From positions 48,433,027 to 48,497,026 of the forward strand of contig OY757934.1 of assembly GCA_963585895.1 (NCBI GenBank): a stretch of 64,000 nt of DNA, in the 5' to 3' direction. The position numbers and the translations under genes are program-made. The notes under the pieces were generated by a model. That model worked only from the letters and a program-made list of their open reading frames with translations. It did not search any database and had not been told where the DNA came from. Positions 54,350-64,000 of the stretch are shown here, piece after piece (within the stretch, counting starts at the first letter, position 1; the number at the start of each line of letters is the position of its first letter). Source of the stretch: Sepioteuthis lessoniana (taxonomy: Eukaryota; Mollusca; Cephalopoda; Myopsida; Loliginidae).

Positions 54350-54445
54350 AAAAAAACAAACAAACAAACAAACAAACAACAACCACCACAACAACAACAA
54401 CCACAACAACAATAACAATAACACCACCACCACCACCACCACACA
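54350..54445 (+). repeat. Compound AAAC / ACA / ACC microsatellite
   Basis: AAAC units pass into ACA/ACC triplets and end in seven ACC units. Confidence 0.9.
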
Positions 54446-55244
54446 AATTATTGGAAGATGTGACATTAGACAATAAAATTATGAACATAAAAGATTGGTA
54501 TCAAGTCCTGAGTCAATAAATATTACTTAATCCAGTTCATCATTAAATCCCAAAAGATGCACTTTCCTTGCAGAAAATATGAAATTAAATAGCTCATCGG
54601 GTTTAAGTATTTTATAATGATTAAAAGATTCATTTTTCCCAGAATATGTTGGTTTCAGTTTGGAAGTCATCTGTGACTTCTACCAAAAATAATTTCAAAA
54701 AAGGAAACATTCAAGATTATATTTCTGTTTCAAATGATTTATTTCAGTTTTTTTTTTTTTAATTTTAAAAATAAACACAAAGTCAAAGAAACTTTTTTAA
54801 AATATTTATTATTCAATTTTCGATATCACTGATGTTAAACATCATAACAGGTAAAATTTCTTTTTATTAGAAAAAAAAAAAAAAAATTCATAAGATGAAA
54901 AATTTTTTTTGTCTAATGGGTACTTCTTTCTTTCTTTCTTTCCACACCAAATGCCACCTGCTTGTCAATTATCAAGCAACACAAACACACAAGTAGGAAA
55001 TGCACCAACAAGTGGAAAATGTTCTGTTTTTATGTTAAATTCTTTTTGTTTGGTTTTTAAGTGAGTGTATGTATGTAAGTATATATATATAGATAAAATC
55101 TCAAGCACTTTTAGGAATTGTTCCTGATTTTCTGACAATCCAAGAATGAACCTCAAGTGTAACCAGCACCACAATGAAACATTGAAAACATAAAATAAAA
55201 AATGAGAAGCGAAAAAAAACAAAAAAAAAAAAATGGTATCTTAA

Positions 55245-55590
55245 TACTGACTAAATAATGGAATCACTATTTGTCACACAAAGAAACATTTCTTTAATAA
55301 AAATTAGGGAAAAAAAACAAACATCTTTGGCAGCAAAGAATTTTCAGCCACATTCAATTCATACATATTTGAGAGAGGGATAAAAAAGCTGACAGAGACA
55401 AAAAAAAAAAAGAACCAATACCTTAACATTGATCAACAAAGTTGTGGAATCACTATTCATCATAAAAAGAAACATCTTTGTAGGCAGAATTTAGTAAACA
55501 TCAAAGAATTTTCAGCCACATCTAATTCATACATATTTGAGAGAGAGGGTAGAAAAGCTGATAGAAAAAGACACAAAGAAAAAGATAAAG
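55245..55590. repeat. Two-copy tandem duplication of about 175 bp
   Basis: The two halves share GGAATCACTAT, AAGAAACAT, AAAGAATTTTCAGCCACAT, AATTCATACATATTTGAGAG and AAAGCTGA in the same order. Each ends in a run of A, and the copies differ by small indels. Confidence 0.75.
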
Positions 55591-56927
55591 AAAATGACGA
55601 TTTTTTTTTCCCTTTTGGCGGACTTTAATTTCTAAGCCCTAGAAATCTTTACATTCAAGTCTGCAGACCTCAAATCAAACACTTCAGCCAGAAAAAAAAA
55701 AAAAAAAAAAAAAAAAGAGTAGTTTAAAAAAATTTTATAATAATCATAAATGTAGGGGGACAAGATGGAGTGTGAATCCCGGTCAACATTTTTGTAAAGT
55801 TTTATGAAAAAAATAAATAAATAAAAATCAGGAAAAAAAAATATACTGTTAAACAAGCTGTACACAAGACAAAATATTTCTTTGTATTGACTGTTCCCGT
55901 TTCTCTGATTTAGTAAAATCAAAATCCCAATCCAAATACGAAGCATTTCTTTCAGGATCAATATGATCATAGGTAAACACTTTCTGACTACGTGAATATG
56001 GTGGGCATTGACATTAATCGAGAATTTTTTATCAAATACAGAAAAATAAATATTTCAACTTTTGATTTATAGAATTCACTTTTGCCACAGAGGTTCCTTG
56101 AGGTTTCTGACCTGAGTAAAATTTAAGGAAAATAGTCAGCTGAGTTCTTGTAGAAACAGAACTTCTTAATCAACTAACACAAGTTCTATGTGAGCCATTG
56201 AACAAACGAGCAACAGGTCCGGCTACAATCAGAGAAACTTCAAGTTGCAAATAAGGATACAAAGAAGAAAAAACATCAAAATTTGATGTTTAAAGAAATG
56301 TTACCAAATAGTTTCCTCTATGTTCACATCTGTAGGTGTTTAATGGTGGAGGCAGAAAAAAAATTAAATCAAAGGTTTGGTTTGAATTTCAATCAAAAAC
56401 AAATAAATTATAAGCCATTGGTTCAGCCATTCTACATAGAAAAGGCATTTCAAATTGTTAAAGGATATAAAGTCAACAATAAAAATTGCTGTAGTCTCTT
56501 CCCAAGCATTTAATTTTAAGATTTGTTTTTATGTATAAAAGGAACAGTGTAGACAATCAATTTAAATGGAAGAGATGGCTACTATTGTGCAAGTGTATAG
56601 TAAATGCACAAAAATCAGATACAATAAAATGTGGTCCATTTAGAATAACTGTATAACCAATGTTTCCAGATTTTTTTTCTGAAACAAATCAAATTAATAA
56701 CATCTATCTGAATTAACTCAAGACAATGTTCTGTGTGTGAGTGAGTGTGTTTTCTAATCAATTTTAATATTTTGATCTTAGATATTACAGGGTTTATTGC
56801 TGCACAGAAAAAGTTTCTGATTGCACAAGATCAGACAAACTGTTAACCAACATAACAGGAGAAAAATGAGAACTTATCCTTATTAATCTCATCTCAAAAT
56901 AAGAATATAAGCAAAATAAAGCACATA

Positions 56928-56964
<37 letters not shown>

Positions 56965-57732
56965 TGTAACTATAGCACAGTCCCTGAGGATGGGTAATGA
57001 CCAAATGTAAAAGGCCAAAAACTTGGAATTAGTTTTATCTGACAACAAAAATCTATAAGAACATCGTCAAAACAATAAAAAATATGGCTGGCATGTGTAG
57101 TTGTTGGAGGAGGTCCAACATTAGGAAAAAAAAAATTTTACCAAATACAAACACACATTCTCACATATATATATACATGCATACTATGGTTTTAAATATA
57201 ACAAATTGTTATTTCTTCTTCTAGATAATAATGGTAAAAAATCAAGGGAAACAGCTATACATTAAACAAAGTGAAGAATAAAGAATCGCGGTTGAAATAA
57301 CAATAACAATGAAAAGAGACAAGCCACAGAAGAATCCTGAGAATTAAAGAGAGAGAAAAAAAAACCTTATACTGAAATAATATTAAAAACCAAGAAAAGG
57401 AAGTGCTCTTTAAAAACAAATATTTACTTTTTCCTTCACTTTTAAAATTAAAATCTGTGAAGCATAACAATGATTTTGTATTTACATTTTGGAAAGAAAA
57501 TTCTTCAATGACTTTCTAAGGGAAAAAAAAAAGAAAAAAGAAAGCAACAGGCTATGATGCTCATCATTCGTCTTGGCCACTTGGACAATGTCTTGTTTTT
57601 GTATTGAACAACAAATAACTACATTTTGAGGCAGAAGTGAACATTGCTCAAACATTCAGAGCAGAGAATCAAAGTTCAGGGCAGGAGTTAAAAATTCCAA
57701 GAATTTTTCAGATATCAGACCCTTGGAAAAAA

Positions 57733-57766
<34 letters not shown>

Positions 57767-58040
57767 TACAATGGTAGAAGAGACAAATGTATCAAGACCA
57801 ATGTTGTTCCCCGCTTTCCCCCAAAGTGATGTGTGCAGGATGCACTTGAGATATTCTTGAAGTTGTTTTTTTTCTTTGTTTTAAGAGTTTTGGTTGGGAG
57901 TGTAGTGTGCAGCTTGACTGGTTGCACGCGGGCAAAGGCAGATGGTAGATTTTTTGTTTTTTTTTCTCTCTCATTACAACAATCAATAGTAGTAACATTG
58001 GTTCAAGGAGCAGGATTTGGGAGAAGAGCAAGCTCGACAC

Positions 58041-58155
58041 TCATCCCTTGGCCTGCTTCTGAATATGTTGGATGAATTCATAATAGGACATTGTCGATTC
58101 TGTCCGATCTTCCACAAAATGTTGGAAAAACAAGTGTTTCCGTTTGCTGTCTTCC
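58041..58155 (-). CDS. SEC24: SEC24 terminal exon with stop codon
   Basis: 115 nt, acceptor TTTCCAG. It completes the split arginine codon and encodes EDSKRKHLFFQHFVEDRTES then TMSYYEFIQHIQKQAKG and TGA. This is the most diagnostic exon for the family. Confidence 0.95.
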
Positions 58156-58788
58156 CTGGAAAAAAGACACGCATAAACAATTAAAGAAAATATTTGACAT
58201 AGGAAAAACAATAAAAGCAAAATATACAACAAATAACAAAACCACAGTCATGTCAAGTGAAAGTACCAGTTGCTACTACATTAGCAAAGTTAAGCAGCAA
58301 TGAACCTGTTCAATACTTAGATAGGTGACCACTTAAGTTAACAACAGGTTCTGTAAGCAACCTGAGGCCTGTGTGCTACATCTAAACAAAGCTTAGTGAA
58401 TAACACCAAAAGCCATGGACTTACAATCAAATTACTCTAAAAACATCAGATCAACAAAGTTAAGCACGAGCCAGTTCAGTACTTAGATGAGTGATCATTT
58501 AAGAAATAGTAGCAGGCACTATAACCAACCCGAAGGCTGTCTGTCATATCTAAGCAAGTAAATAACAACAGCCAAATATACAATGACCAAACATACAATA
58601 TATAACCAAACTAAACATTATCATTTAGTGTACAATAGCCAAACAACATACAACCTACCAAACCAGACAACAATCAACCAGAGAACAGCAAACCCAGCCC
58701 AGCATACAACAAACAACAAAAAAAACAAAACAAAGAAAAAAGAAAGACAGCAGTTTAATTCTCCCTCTGCAACTTTCTACCATTAGAA

Positions 58789-58822
<34 letters not shown>

Positions 58823-60764
58823 AAACTTACCTCAAAATGATAAATGTAGTGCCATTAGGTCGAGCATCCATTAAACCATAGACAAATGTACGAACTCTTT
58901 CAGACATTGCATTTTCTTTCTCAGGCAAAGTCGTCTGCAAAGATAATAGAATGACTTGGAATAAAAAGGTCCTCAATTTAGAAATTTAGCAAATGGCTGA
59001 AAGTAAATTTTTAATAAATTCTAAAACTATATCAAGAAAATCATTTTCATAAAGGTTTGGTTTGGTTTCTTTGTTTAATGGCATATCAACCTTTGTAGGT
59101 TATTTAATGCCAAGGCCATTCTTCTAGAAGAACAGTAGTGTTACTATTTAACCCATAGCTGGGAGGATAAGGGGGTTCATACCTTTCCCAAGGCTATTTG
59201 CCCGAAAGTGAACGTAATAGCGCAACTGGAATATGAACTCGCTTACAACGATTCCGGAGTCCATCGCTTTAACCATTACACCACGAGGACACCCGCCGTT
59301 TTTTTATAAAGGTAAATGTTAAGAGCAGTTTTCTTTTTCCAGAAGCCAAGACAGAATATAATCAAGAAAGCAATCAGCGAATAGATAAGTCGCAAAACAG
59401 ATGATGTGCAGCCCAGGGCAGTAACAGTTGTGCTGCCAGGCTGAGGGAGGGTCCCACTTGGTTTCAAGAAGATCATAGATAGCAGAGTTAGCAGCTAGCA
59501 ATTAGACAGACTGAGATAGGAAACTGTTCAAGTCTTTGTTCGCTTTCCAAATTGTGATAGTGAGGAATCAGTGCCCAAGTTTATATTACAAAGTGTCATA
59601 TGCACCCCCATCCCCACTGACCAAGATAAATCAAAGGGGGAAACTGTCAGCAATAAATACAACCATGTTTTATATTCTGAAATTTGTTTTTTCTTTGTGC
59701 AGTTTCAACCAAAATAATTGGTGAAATTTCTAATTATAATAATCTTTTTTTAATATTTTTTCTCAAACTGGAAATTTACAATCAAGGGAGATTTCAGAAA
59801 CTAAGTCTATTAATTAATTAGATGTCTTTGGTAACAGAGTAATTGGTAGGGGAGAAGAGAAATTGCTAAATCAGATCAAAAACAGAAATAACATTAAAAA
59901 ATTTTAGGATTGAATTGAATGAATTCAAAAATAATGGTAAAAAAAAGAAATTAAGAGAGTGTTTTGGGGCACTATTGGTTAAAAAATTTAACTGAATTTG
60001 ATCTGTTGATGAAAATTTTTTATGTTCAGTGGAAAGATTTTTTTTCTTTTAACAGTTGATGTGAGGAGCTGATAAAAAGGGGAGATGCCAAAGGAGGAAT
60101 AACAAATAAACAAAACCTAGTGGTCAATAAATCTCGTTTTAAAAACCATCACATTATGAGGAGGGACATCAGCTAGCCAGTGAAACTGGGCAAGCCGCAA
60201 CCAAACAATATAATCTAAGTCCTATGTGAATAATTTCTAGCCTAAGTTATAAATTTATATATACACATTGAAGCAAAAATTTCATAACAGAATTTTTATT
60301 GCATTTTAAAAATAGGTATACTTTAGTTGTAATAGAAGAAGGAATAATATAACATTCTTACCATTCCATCACAAAGAGAGGAGAAGTTAGGAACATCAAA
60401 TACATCTTGACAAAACTGATCACTGATGGCTCCACCTACAAGCAAGACCATAGAATCCATAGCGTCTAACAAATAGGCACCATGTCTGTCAAGATTGGCA
60501 GCTGTTAATTGAAGAATAGGGGTCCATGGCACACTGATACCATTTCGTTCTGTCGTGTGCTACCAAAAAGAAAAAAAAATGAATGAACAGGTCAAATAGA
60601 CTTTTTAAAAAGGGAAGAACAAAATGACAAATTGGTTTCAGGCTTTTAGAGAAACAACTCAAATTAATAAGACAAAATCAATTTTAATTCCACTACTTCA
60701 ACTGAAAGAGATTCCATGGTTTAATCATTAACTACTATCAAAGATCAATATAGCATTTTTAATG

Positions 60765-60818
<54 letters not shown>

Positions 60819-63470
60819 AAGTGTGTGTAAATAAACAGTACTTATTTATATACAACAGAAATTATTAAACAAATGAAACAACTTATAACTCCATGATAAA
60901 ACAAAGTGATTCTCCTTTTTTATTTCTGGTTTTTGTTGATATTGGATTGCACAACTTTTATTTTAATAATGTAGTGAAATTGAGTGATGAAGGGTAGAAA
61001 GCAGGATGTGGTGTTAGTCTTTCTTTCCTTCTCTTTTTTTTTTTTTAAACACTTTCATGGATATATAAATATTCTCTTTTTGACCTCCTGACATGTTATG
61101 AATTTTGCATACTTGAGCATGATTCACCAACATCACTTAGACCCTTGCTTCCATCACCATAAAAAAGAATTCTCCCCAGACCTAGCCAGACAAGCAATAT
61201 ACTACTGATTGACTGAACACAAGTAAAAAGTTACTAAATAGATTAACAACTCTATACAAAACATTATTGTTCTACAGTAGTACTTCTTTATAGGGCACCT
61301 CTGGTGGTGTAACGGTTAGCAAGCTAGACTAGCAAGCCTACACGAGTGAGTTCGAGTCTCATTGGGCACGCCATTCATTCGGCCTTGTGCCACATCAAAG
61401 CAAAAAGCTTTGTAAATTTCTACAGTAGTACTTCTTTCAGATTTGGTTTATATTCAAGATATCCAATTTTTTCAAAAGACAAACACCTGATGCTAACATA
61501 AATGTGATGTGTGTCTTTTGTAAGGTTGTCACTTGATCTCAAGCAACAGAAGAAAAGTCCAAACATGTATTTACAGGTTGGTTCCCAAGCTTGGTTTATT
61601 GATGTTTAAATTCAGGCTGGCCATCTCAGTGAGTTTCCAAACCATTACTCATAGAGATAAGGAAAGATGTTATTTTACATGAAGTTTATATCAAAGCTCT
61701 TAAGAAGAGGCTTCTAAAATGTTAGACTACCCTTGCAATCTGTTCAGTAACACTTCAGAAATCCAACTGCTAAAACTCAAACTGCAAACTTTCCCATTGC
61801 TTGCTTCAATAAAAGTGACTTTTAAACTCGTCTATCAAACTTATTCTAATTAACTAAGTGATCTAGGAGACATACAGTTTTATTATGAGTTTTTCCTTCA
61901 TCTGAATAATTTGGCATAATTGACCAACATCACTCACATTCTTGCTGGCATTACCATAAAATAGGATTCTATACAGACTTTTTTTAGTTAACCAATCAGA
62001 ACAATACTGAATGCAAGCAGGTAGTTGCTAATTGAATGCACAACACCTACATTATTTGTTATTCAAGATCTGATGATTTGTTCCATGAAATGACAAATTT
62101 TGTTCTGTGCACAAAATAAATTCAGCCAGTAGCTCCTTTTATTAAAAAAAAAAAAAAGAAAATGTAACAACCTCCGATGACAACTTTTTCCTTTAATCTT
62201 AAGAAAAAGCAGTTAAAAATGTAAGAGGTATTTTAGGATCAACATCATTAAAGAACGTGTATAATTTTTTTTTTCTCCAACAACTCTTATTTATGAATCA
62301 TTTCTTTTATAAGTACTCCAAAAATATGGCCTTGCACCAAGTTTATTTGAATCCAAGAAAGCAAAATCTTACCTCATCATCTAAATTGTGCAGAGGATAG
62401 AGACTGGGATAGATTTTCTGTAGCAGGTAGCACATTGGTAATGTTTTACATTGCTCCATGGCAAATACCCGTTCATCCAAGCTGATATAGGATCCCCGGA
62501 ATGCCTTCTGCAAATTAAGTTGGAGAACAAAAAAGAAAATATAACAAGTATTCAAAATCAGTACAAGTTGCTATTAAAAATTAAGGGCACCTGATATAAT
62601 AAAAGAAATTAGTTATTCAACCATAAATTATAAACTTATTACCTCCCTTTAATCTGTTTGCCAATGGTCCGGGAGACTGGGTTTATGATACCAAAGACTC
62701 AAAAACTAGTACTTGATGCCTCATTGCATAAAGTGTGGATCAAGGGTGAGTAGAGTAATCCAGGGAAAGGAGTAATGCTCTTCTCTACACCTCAGTGTAG
62801 TAGCTATTGAAAAAGGAACCTTCAGTTTTCACTCGACTATGGTCGGCCAACTTACTTCATTGTTTGCACATAGTTGAATGGTTTCAAAGTCATAATCTTT
62901 TGTAAACAGTTATAGCTTAAAGTAACTATTCTTAATACAAACAATGTGCACAATGTTATATGGTATCAAGTACTACTAATTAATTGAAATTTATTTCAAA
63001 CAGACCTATTCGCCGCGAAAGGTAGGACCCTAACAAGTACTACCACTCCAGCTTAGAATGGACCTGAGAGTAATGGCAATGAAGAACTCTACACTCCCCA
63101 GAGCTCCAGAACAGGAGCCTCACCACCAGATGTAGTTTAGCGTCATACCCAGGACAACCCATCCTCATCTTGGTTGTTGTTATAGTTAAAATATTATGGT
63201 CATTTTACCCTTTCGAATATTGTGACTATAATAATGAAGATGAGAATACTAATCCAAATACATCACATCAAAATTCACAGTAAAAATCTTTAAAAAATAT
63301 CTTTACAATTGTTAGAGTGGTTACTATTAATTGGTAAGTTGATGCTAAGGAGGATATTTAGTTATGTCCCCATTCACCAAGTTCCAATATTAACATTAGT
63401 ATACCCATTGATATACTGAATAAACAGAAGAAAAAACAAAAATGGCTCATATAGATATCTAATACACACA

Positions 63471-63501
<31 letters not shown>

Positions 63502-64000
63502 ACATAAGAAATAATATATGAATACATACATGTGTCCCAAACAGAAAAAAATGTGTACATTGTTCCATGGATGAGTAGTATGTAAAAAGGGGAACTAAAA
63601 TGATGAAAAGTTTTACCCGTCATCTTTAGTGGTTTTTATTTCAATAGCAAGGTAAATGAGAATGCTAATTAATAGGTGGCAAGACCTGATCTTTTCAATG
63701 AACAAAGATACAAAAAGAGGTCTTATCTGTTCAAAGAATGGTACTAAAAGAGAACAAGAAAGGATTCTAAATTCTCACAGAACCGATGGACACATAATAT
63801 CCTAAGATTTGCCCACATACTGATTATTAACTGTTTCAATATGCTGAATTATAGATAAATGTAAATACAATGAAAAAAAAAAGAGAGAGGATAGAGAAAA
63901 GAAAAAAAAAGAAAGCACTACTTACACTCTTCAACATCCCTAAGATATACAAAGGTAACAAACGTAGAGCAAATGGACATGGCAAACTACCCAATCGGCT
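58041..64000 (-). CDS. SEC24: SEC24 (A/B-type) COPII cargo adaptor, C-terminal 208 residues, partial gene
   Basis: Sec24 binds Sec23 in the inner COPII coat and selects cargo for export from the endoplasmic reticulum. Five exons join in frame on the minus strand: 64000-63926, 62507-62373, 60559-60362, 58934-58831 and 58155-58041, with GT/AG junctions and a TGA stop at 58043-58041. The translated order is a helical segment (LRLLPLYILGMLKS, then KAFRGSYISLDERVFAMEQ and YPSLYPLHNLDDE), then the gelsolin-like repeat (residues about 71-136, GAYLLDAMDSMVLLVGG and DQFCQDVFDVPNFSSL), then the end FVEDRTESTMSYYEFIQHIQ. From memory, the EDRTES and SYYEF ending is typical of the Sec24A/B class rather than C/D. 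The gene continues past the window, so promoter, zinc finger and trunk are absent. Introns carry SINEs (58,268-58,570, 59,050-59,292, 61,290-61,417, 62,648-63,170). No frameshift or lost motif is seen. Confidence 0.93.
58268..58407 (+). mobile_element. SINE-5S copy in the last SEC24 intron, antisense
   Basis: Head GCAAAGTTAAGCAGCAATGA and TTCAATACTTAGATAGGTGA + CCAC match 5S box A and box C regions. Tail TGAGGCCTGTGTGCTACATC and AAGCTTAGTGAATAACA. Confidence 0.87.
58446..58570 (+). mobile_element. SINE-5S second copy, same intron and strand
   Basis: CAACAAAGTTAAGCACGAGC and TTCAGTACTTAGATGAGTGA, then CGAAGGCTGTCTGTCATATC and TAAGCAAGTAAATAACAA. Forty bases after the previous copy. Confidence 0.83.
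58797..58820 (+). repeat. Poly-A run (poly-T in the gene sense) beside a splice donor
   Basis: 24 A on the plus strand, six bases from the GTAAG donor of the SEC24 exon 58,831-58,934. Confidence 0.95.
58831..58934 (-). CDS. SEC24: SEC24 exon, after the gelsolin-like domain
   Basis: 104 nt, entering in phase 0 and leaving in phase 2, acceptor TTTGCAG and donor GTAAGT. It encodes LPEKENAMSERVRTFVYGL then DARPNGTTFIILR, the segment that in Sec24 links the gelsolin-like domain to the C-terminal tail. Confidence 0.9.
59050..59292 (-). mobile_element. SINE-B copy in SEC24 intron, sense to the gene
   Basis: GGTTTGGTTTGGTTTCTTTG, TGGCATATCAACCTTTGTAG, ACCCATAGCTGGGAGGATAA, CATACCTTTCCCAAGGC, AACCATTACACCACGAGGAC (head 5' end, rc). 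Confidence 0.92.
59293..60361. other. SEC24 intron, unassigned
   Basis: AT-rich with no repeat family recognised. Confidence 0.5.
60362..60559 (-). CDS. SEC24: SEC24 exon, gelsolin-like domain
   Basis: 66 codons, phase 0 at both ends, acceptor TTGGTAG and donor GTAAGA. It encodes the gelsolin-like repeat: PILQLTAANLDRHGAYLLDA, then VLLVGGAISDQFCQDVFDV. The pattern of a leucine-rich strand, GAYLLD, a short hydrophobic strand and VFDVPNF is the Sec24 signature for this domain. Confidence 0.94.
60764..60814 (+). repeat. AT dinucleotide microsatellite in SEC24 intron
   Basis: About 25 units. Confidence 0.97.
61290..61417 (+). mobile_element. SINE-D, complete, with perfect 20-bp target duplication
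   Basis: tRNA-like head GGGCACCTCTGGTGGTGTAA with ACGGTTAGCA (box A) and GAGTTCGAGTCTC (box B). Tail GGCCTTGTGCCACATCAAAG + CAAAAAGCTTTGTAAAT. Flanked by TTCTACAGTAGTACTTCTTT at 61,270-61,289 and 61,418-61,437 without a mismatch. Confidence 0.95.
61438..62372. other. SEC24 intron, unassigned
   Basis: No recognised repeat. ATTTGGCATAATTGACCAAC near 61,910 and AGCATGATTCACCAACATCA near 61,118 suggest a weak internal duplication. Confidence 0.4.
62373..62507 (-). CDS. SEC24: SEC24 exon, helical domain
   Basis: 45 codons, phase 0 at both ends, with a TTTGCAG acceptor and a GTAAGA donor. It encodes KAFRGSYISLDERVFAMEQ through YPSLYPLHNLDDE; the DERVFAMEQ and YPSLYPLH blocks align by eye with Sec24 helical domains. 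Confidence 0.92.
62648..62858 (+). mobile_element. SINE-A copy in SEC24 intron, antisense
   Basis: TTTGCCAATGGTCCGGGAGA (head, 5' short), GATACCAAAGACTC, CACCTCAGTGTAGTAGCTAT, CTATGGTCGGCCAACTTACT. A deletion removes part of box B. Confidence 0.9.
62862..63170 (-). mobile_element. SINE-C copy in SEC24 intron, sense
   Basis: ACATAGTTGAATGGTTTCAA, GGTAGGACCCTAACAAGTAC, GAATGGACCTGAGAG, GCGTCATACCCAGGACA. The head is partly missing; the tail hairpin is absent. Confidence 0.85.
63473..63500 (+). repeat. TA dinucleotide microsatellite in SEC24 intron
   Basis: About 14 units. 63,171-63,925 otherwise shows nothing recognisable. Confidence 0.95.
63926..64000 (-). CDS. SEC24: SEC24 exon, start of visible part
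   Basis: 25 codons, open at the window edge, ending at a GTAAGT donor in phase 0. It encodes FALRLLPLYILGMLKS, the conserved helix that Sec24 proteins have before their variable loop. Confidence 0.88.

Larger units (their letters stand above)
54214..58040 (-). other. Repeat-poor AT-rich block, candidate long 3' UTR of SEC24
   Basis: Almost 4 kb directly after the SEC24 stop with no SINE, LINE or DNA-transposon copy that I can recognise, unlike every other multi-kilobase block to its left. It holds poly-A/poly-T runs, a CA run (56,932-56,960), a GA run (57,740-57,766), a tandem duplication (about 55,245-55,590) and several AATAAA hexamers on the minus strand, for example opposite 56,787-56,793. 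No coding exon is apparent. The UTR role is inference from position and repeat depletion; the poly-A site cannot be fixed. Confidence 0.45.

Noticed and set aside
57715-57927. Minus-strand frame with a serine/leucine run
   Set aside because: Crosses a GA microsatellite downstream of the SEC24 stop; no other support.
61292-61372. Functional tRNA gene
   Set aside because: Internal promoter boxes are good, but the acceptor stem does not close and a SINE tail and target duplication follow. The same reasoning applies to the heads at 10,018, 10,438 and 52,704.

Overview
This is an animal nuclear window, most likely from a coleoid cephalopod (Octopus or a relative). That reading rests on three things: the density of tRNA- and 5S-derived SINEs, LINE open reading frames of a type I associate with octopus genomes, and GVQW/SETMAR-type mariner copies. 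It is a judgement from memory, not a database match. There are no bacterial features. The only host gene I can support is the 3' end of a SEC24 gene on the minus strand at the right edge (58,041-64,000). It has five exons with consistent splice sites and phases, encoding 208 C-terminal residues of a COPII cargo adaptor. The repeat-poor block to its left (about 54,214-58,040) may be its 3' UTR.

About 1-54,200 is a nested field of dead mobile elements and microsatellites. Working family names used here: SINE-A (about 250 bp, tRNA-like head, ends GCCAACTTTACTTACTT); SINE-B (about 230 bp, tRNA-like head); SINE-C (about 340-700 bp, non-tRNA head AGTCGGCTGGGGCTGTAGAA with a repetitive AT-rich body); SINE-D (128 bp, tRNA head); SINE-E (about 280 bp, tRNA head, ends near CCTGCCCGAGCGGAGGGG); SINE-5S (5S rRNA-derived head); LINE-R (RTE-like, ends in TGATGA repeats); LINE-Z (codes for a CCHC knuckle, ends in TAA repeats); and PLX (Penelope-like fragments carrying hammerhead-like cores).

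Layout: 0-5 kb decayed LINE-R including the longest RT copy; 5-11 kb an inverted-repeat element, SINEs, a PLX insertion and a 22-bp minisatellite; 11-15 kb tandem LINE-Z copies with nested SINEs; 16-17 kb AT microsatellite holding a textbook hammerhead ribozyme; 17-18 kb a deleted mariner; 18.6-18.9 kb a palindrome; 19-25 kb LINE-Z; 25-31 kb SINE-C copies and a solo LTR; 31-33 kb little recognised; 33-39 kb LINE-R, SINEs and the second deleted mariner; 39-42.5 kb foldbacks and unassigned sequence; 43-50 kb SINE-C, LINE-R, a second solo LTR nested in a SINE, and LINE-Z; 52-54 kb a PLX foldback and a LINE-R flanked by a direct repeat of about 120 bp.

The best leads are the hammerhead at 16,478-16,522; two mariner copies sharing the same internal deletion filled with three telomere-type repeats; and SINE families with unrelated heads that share 3' tails.
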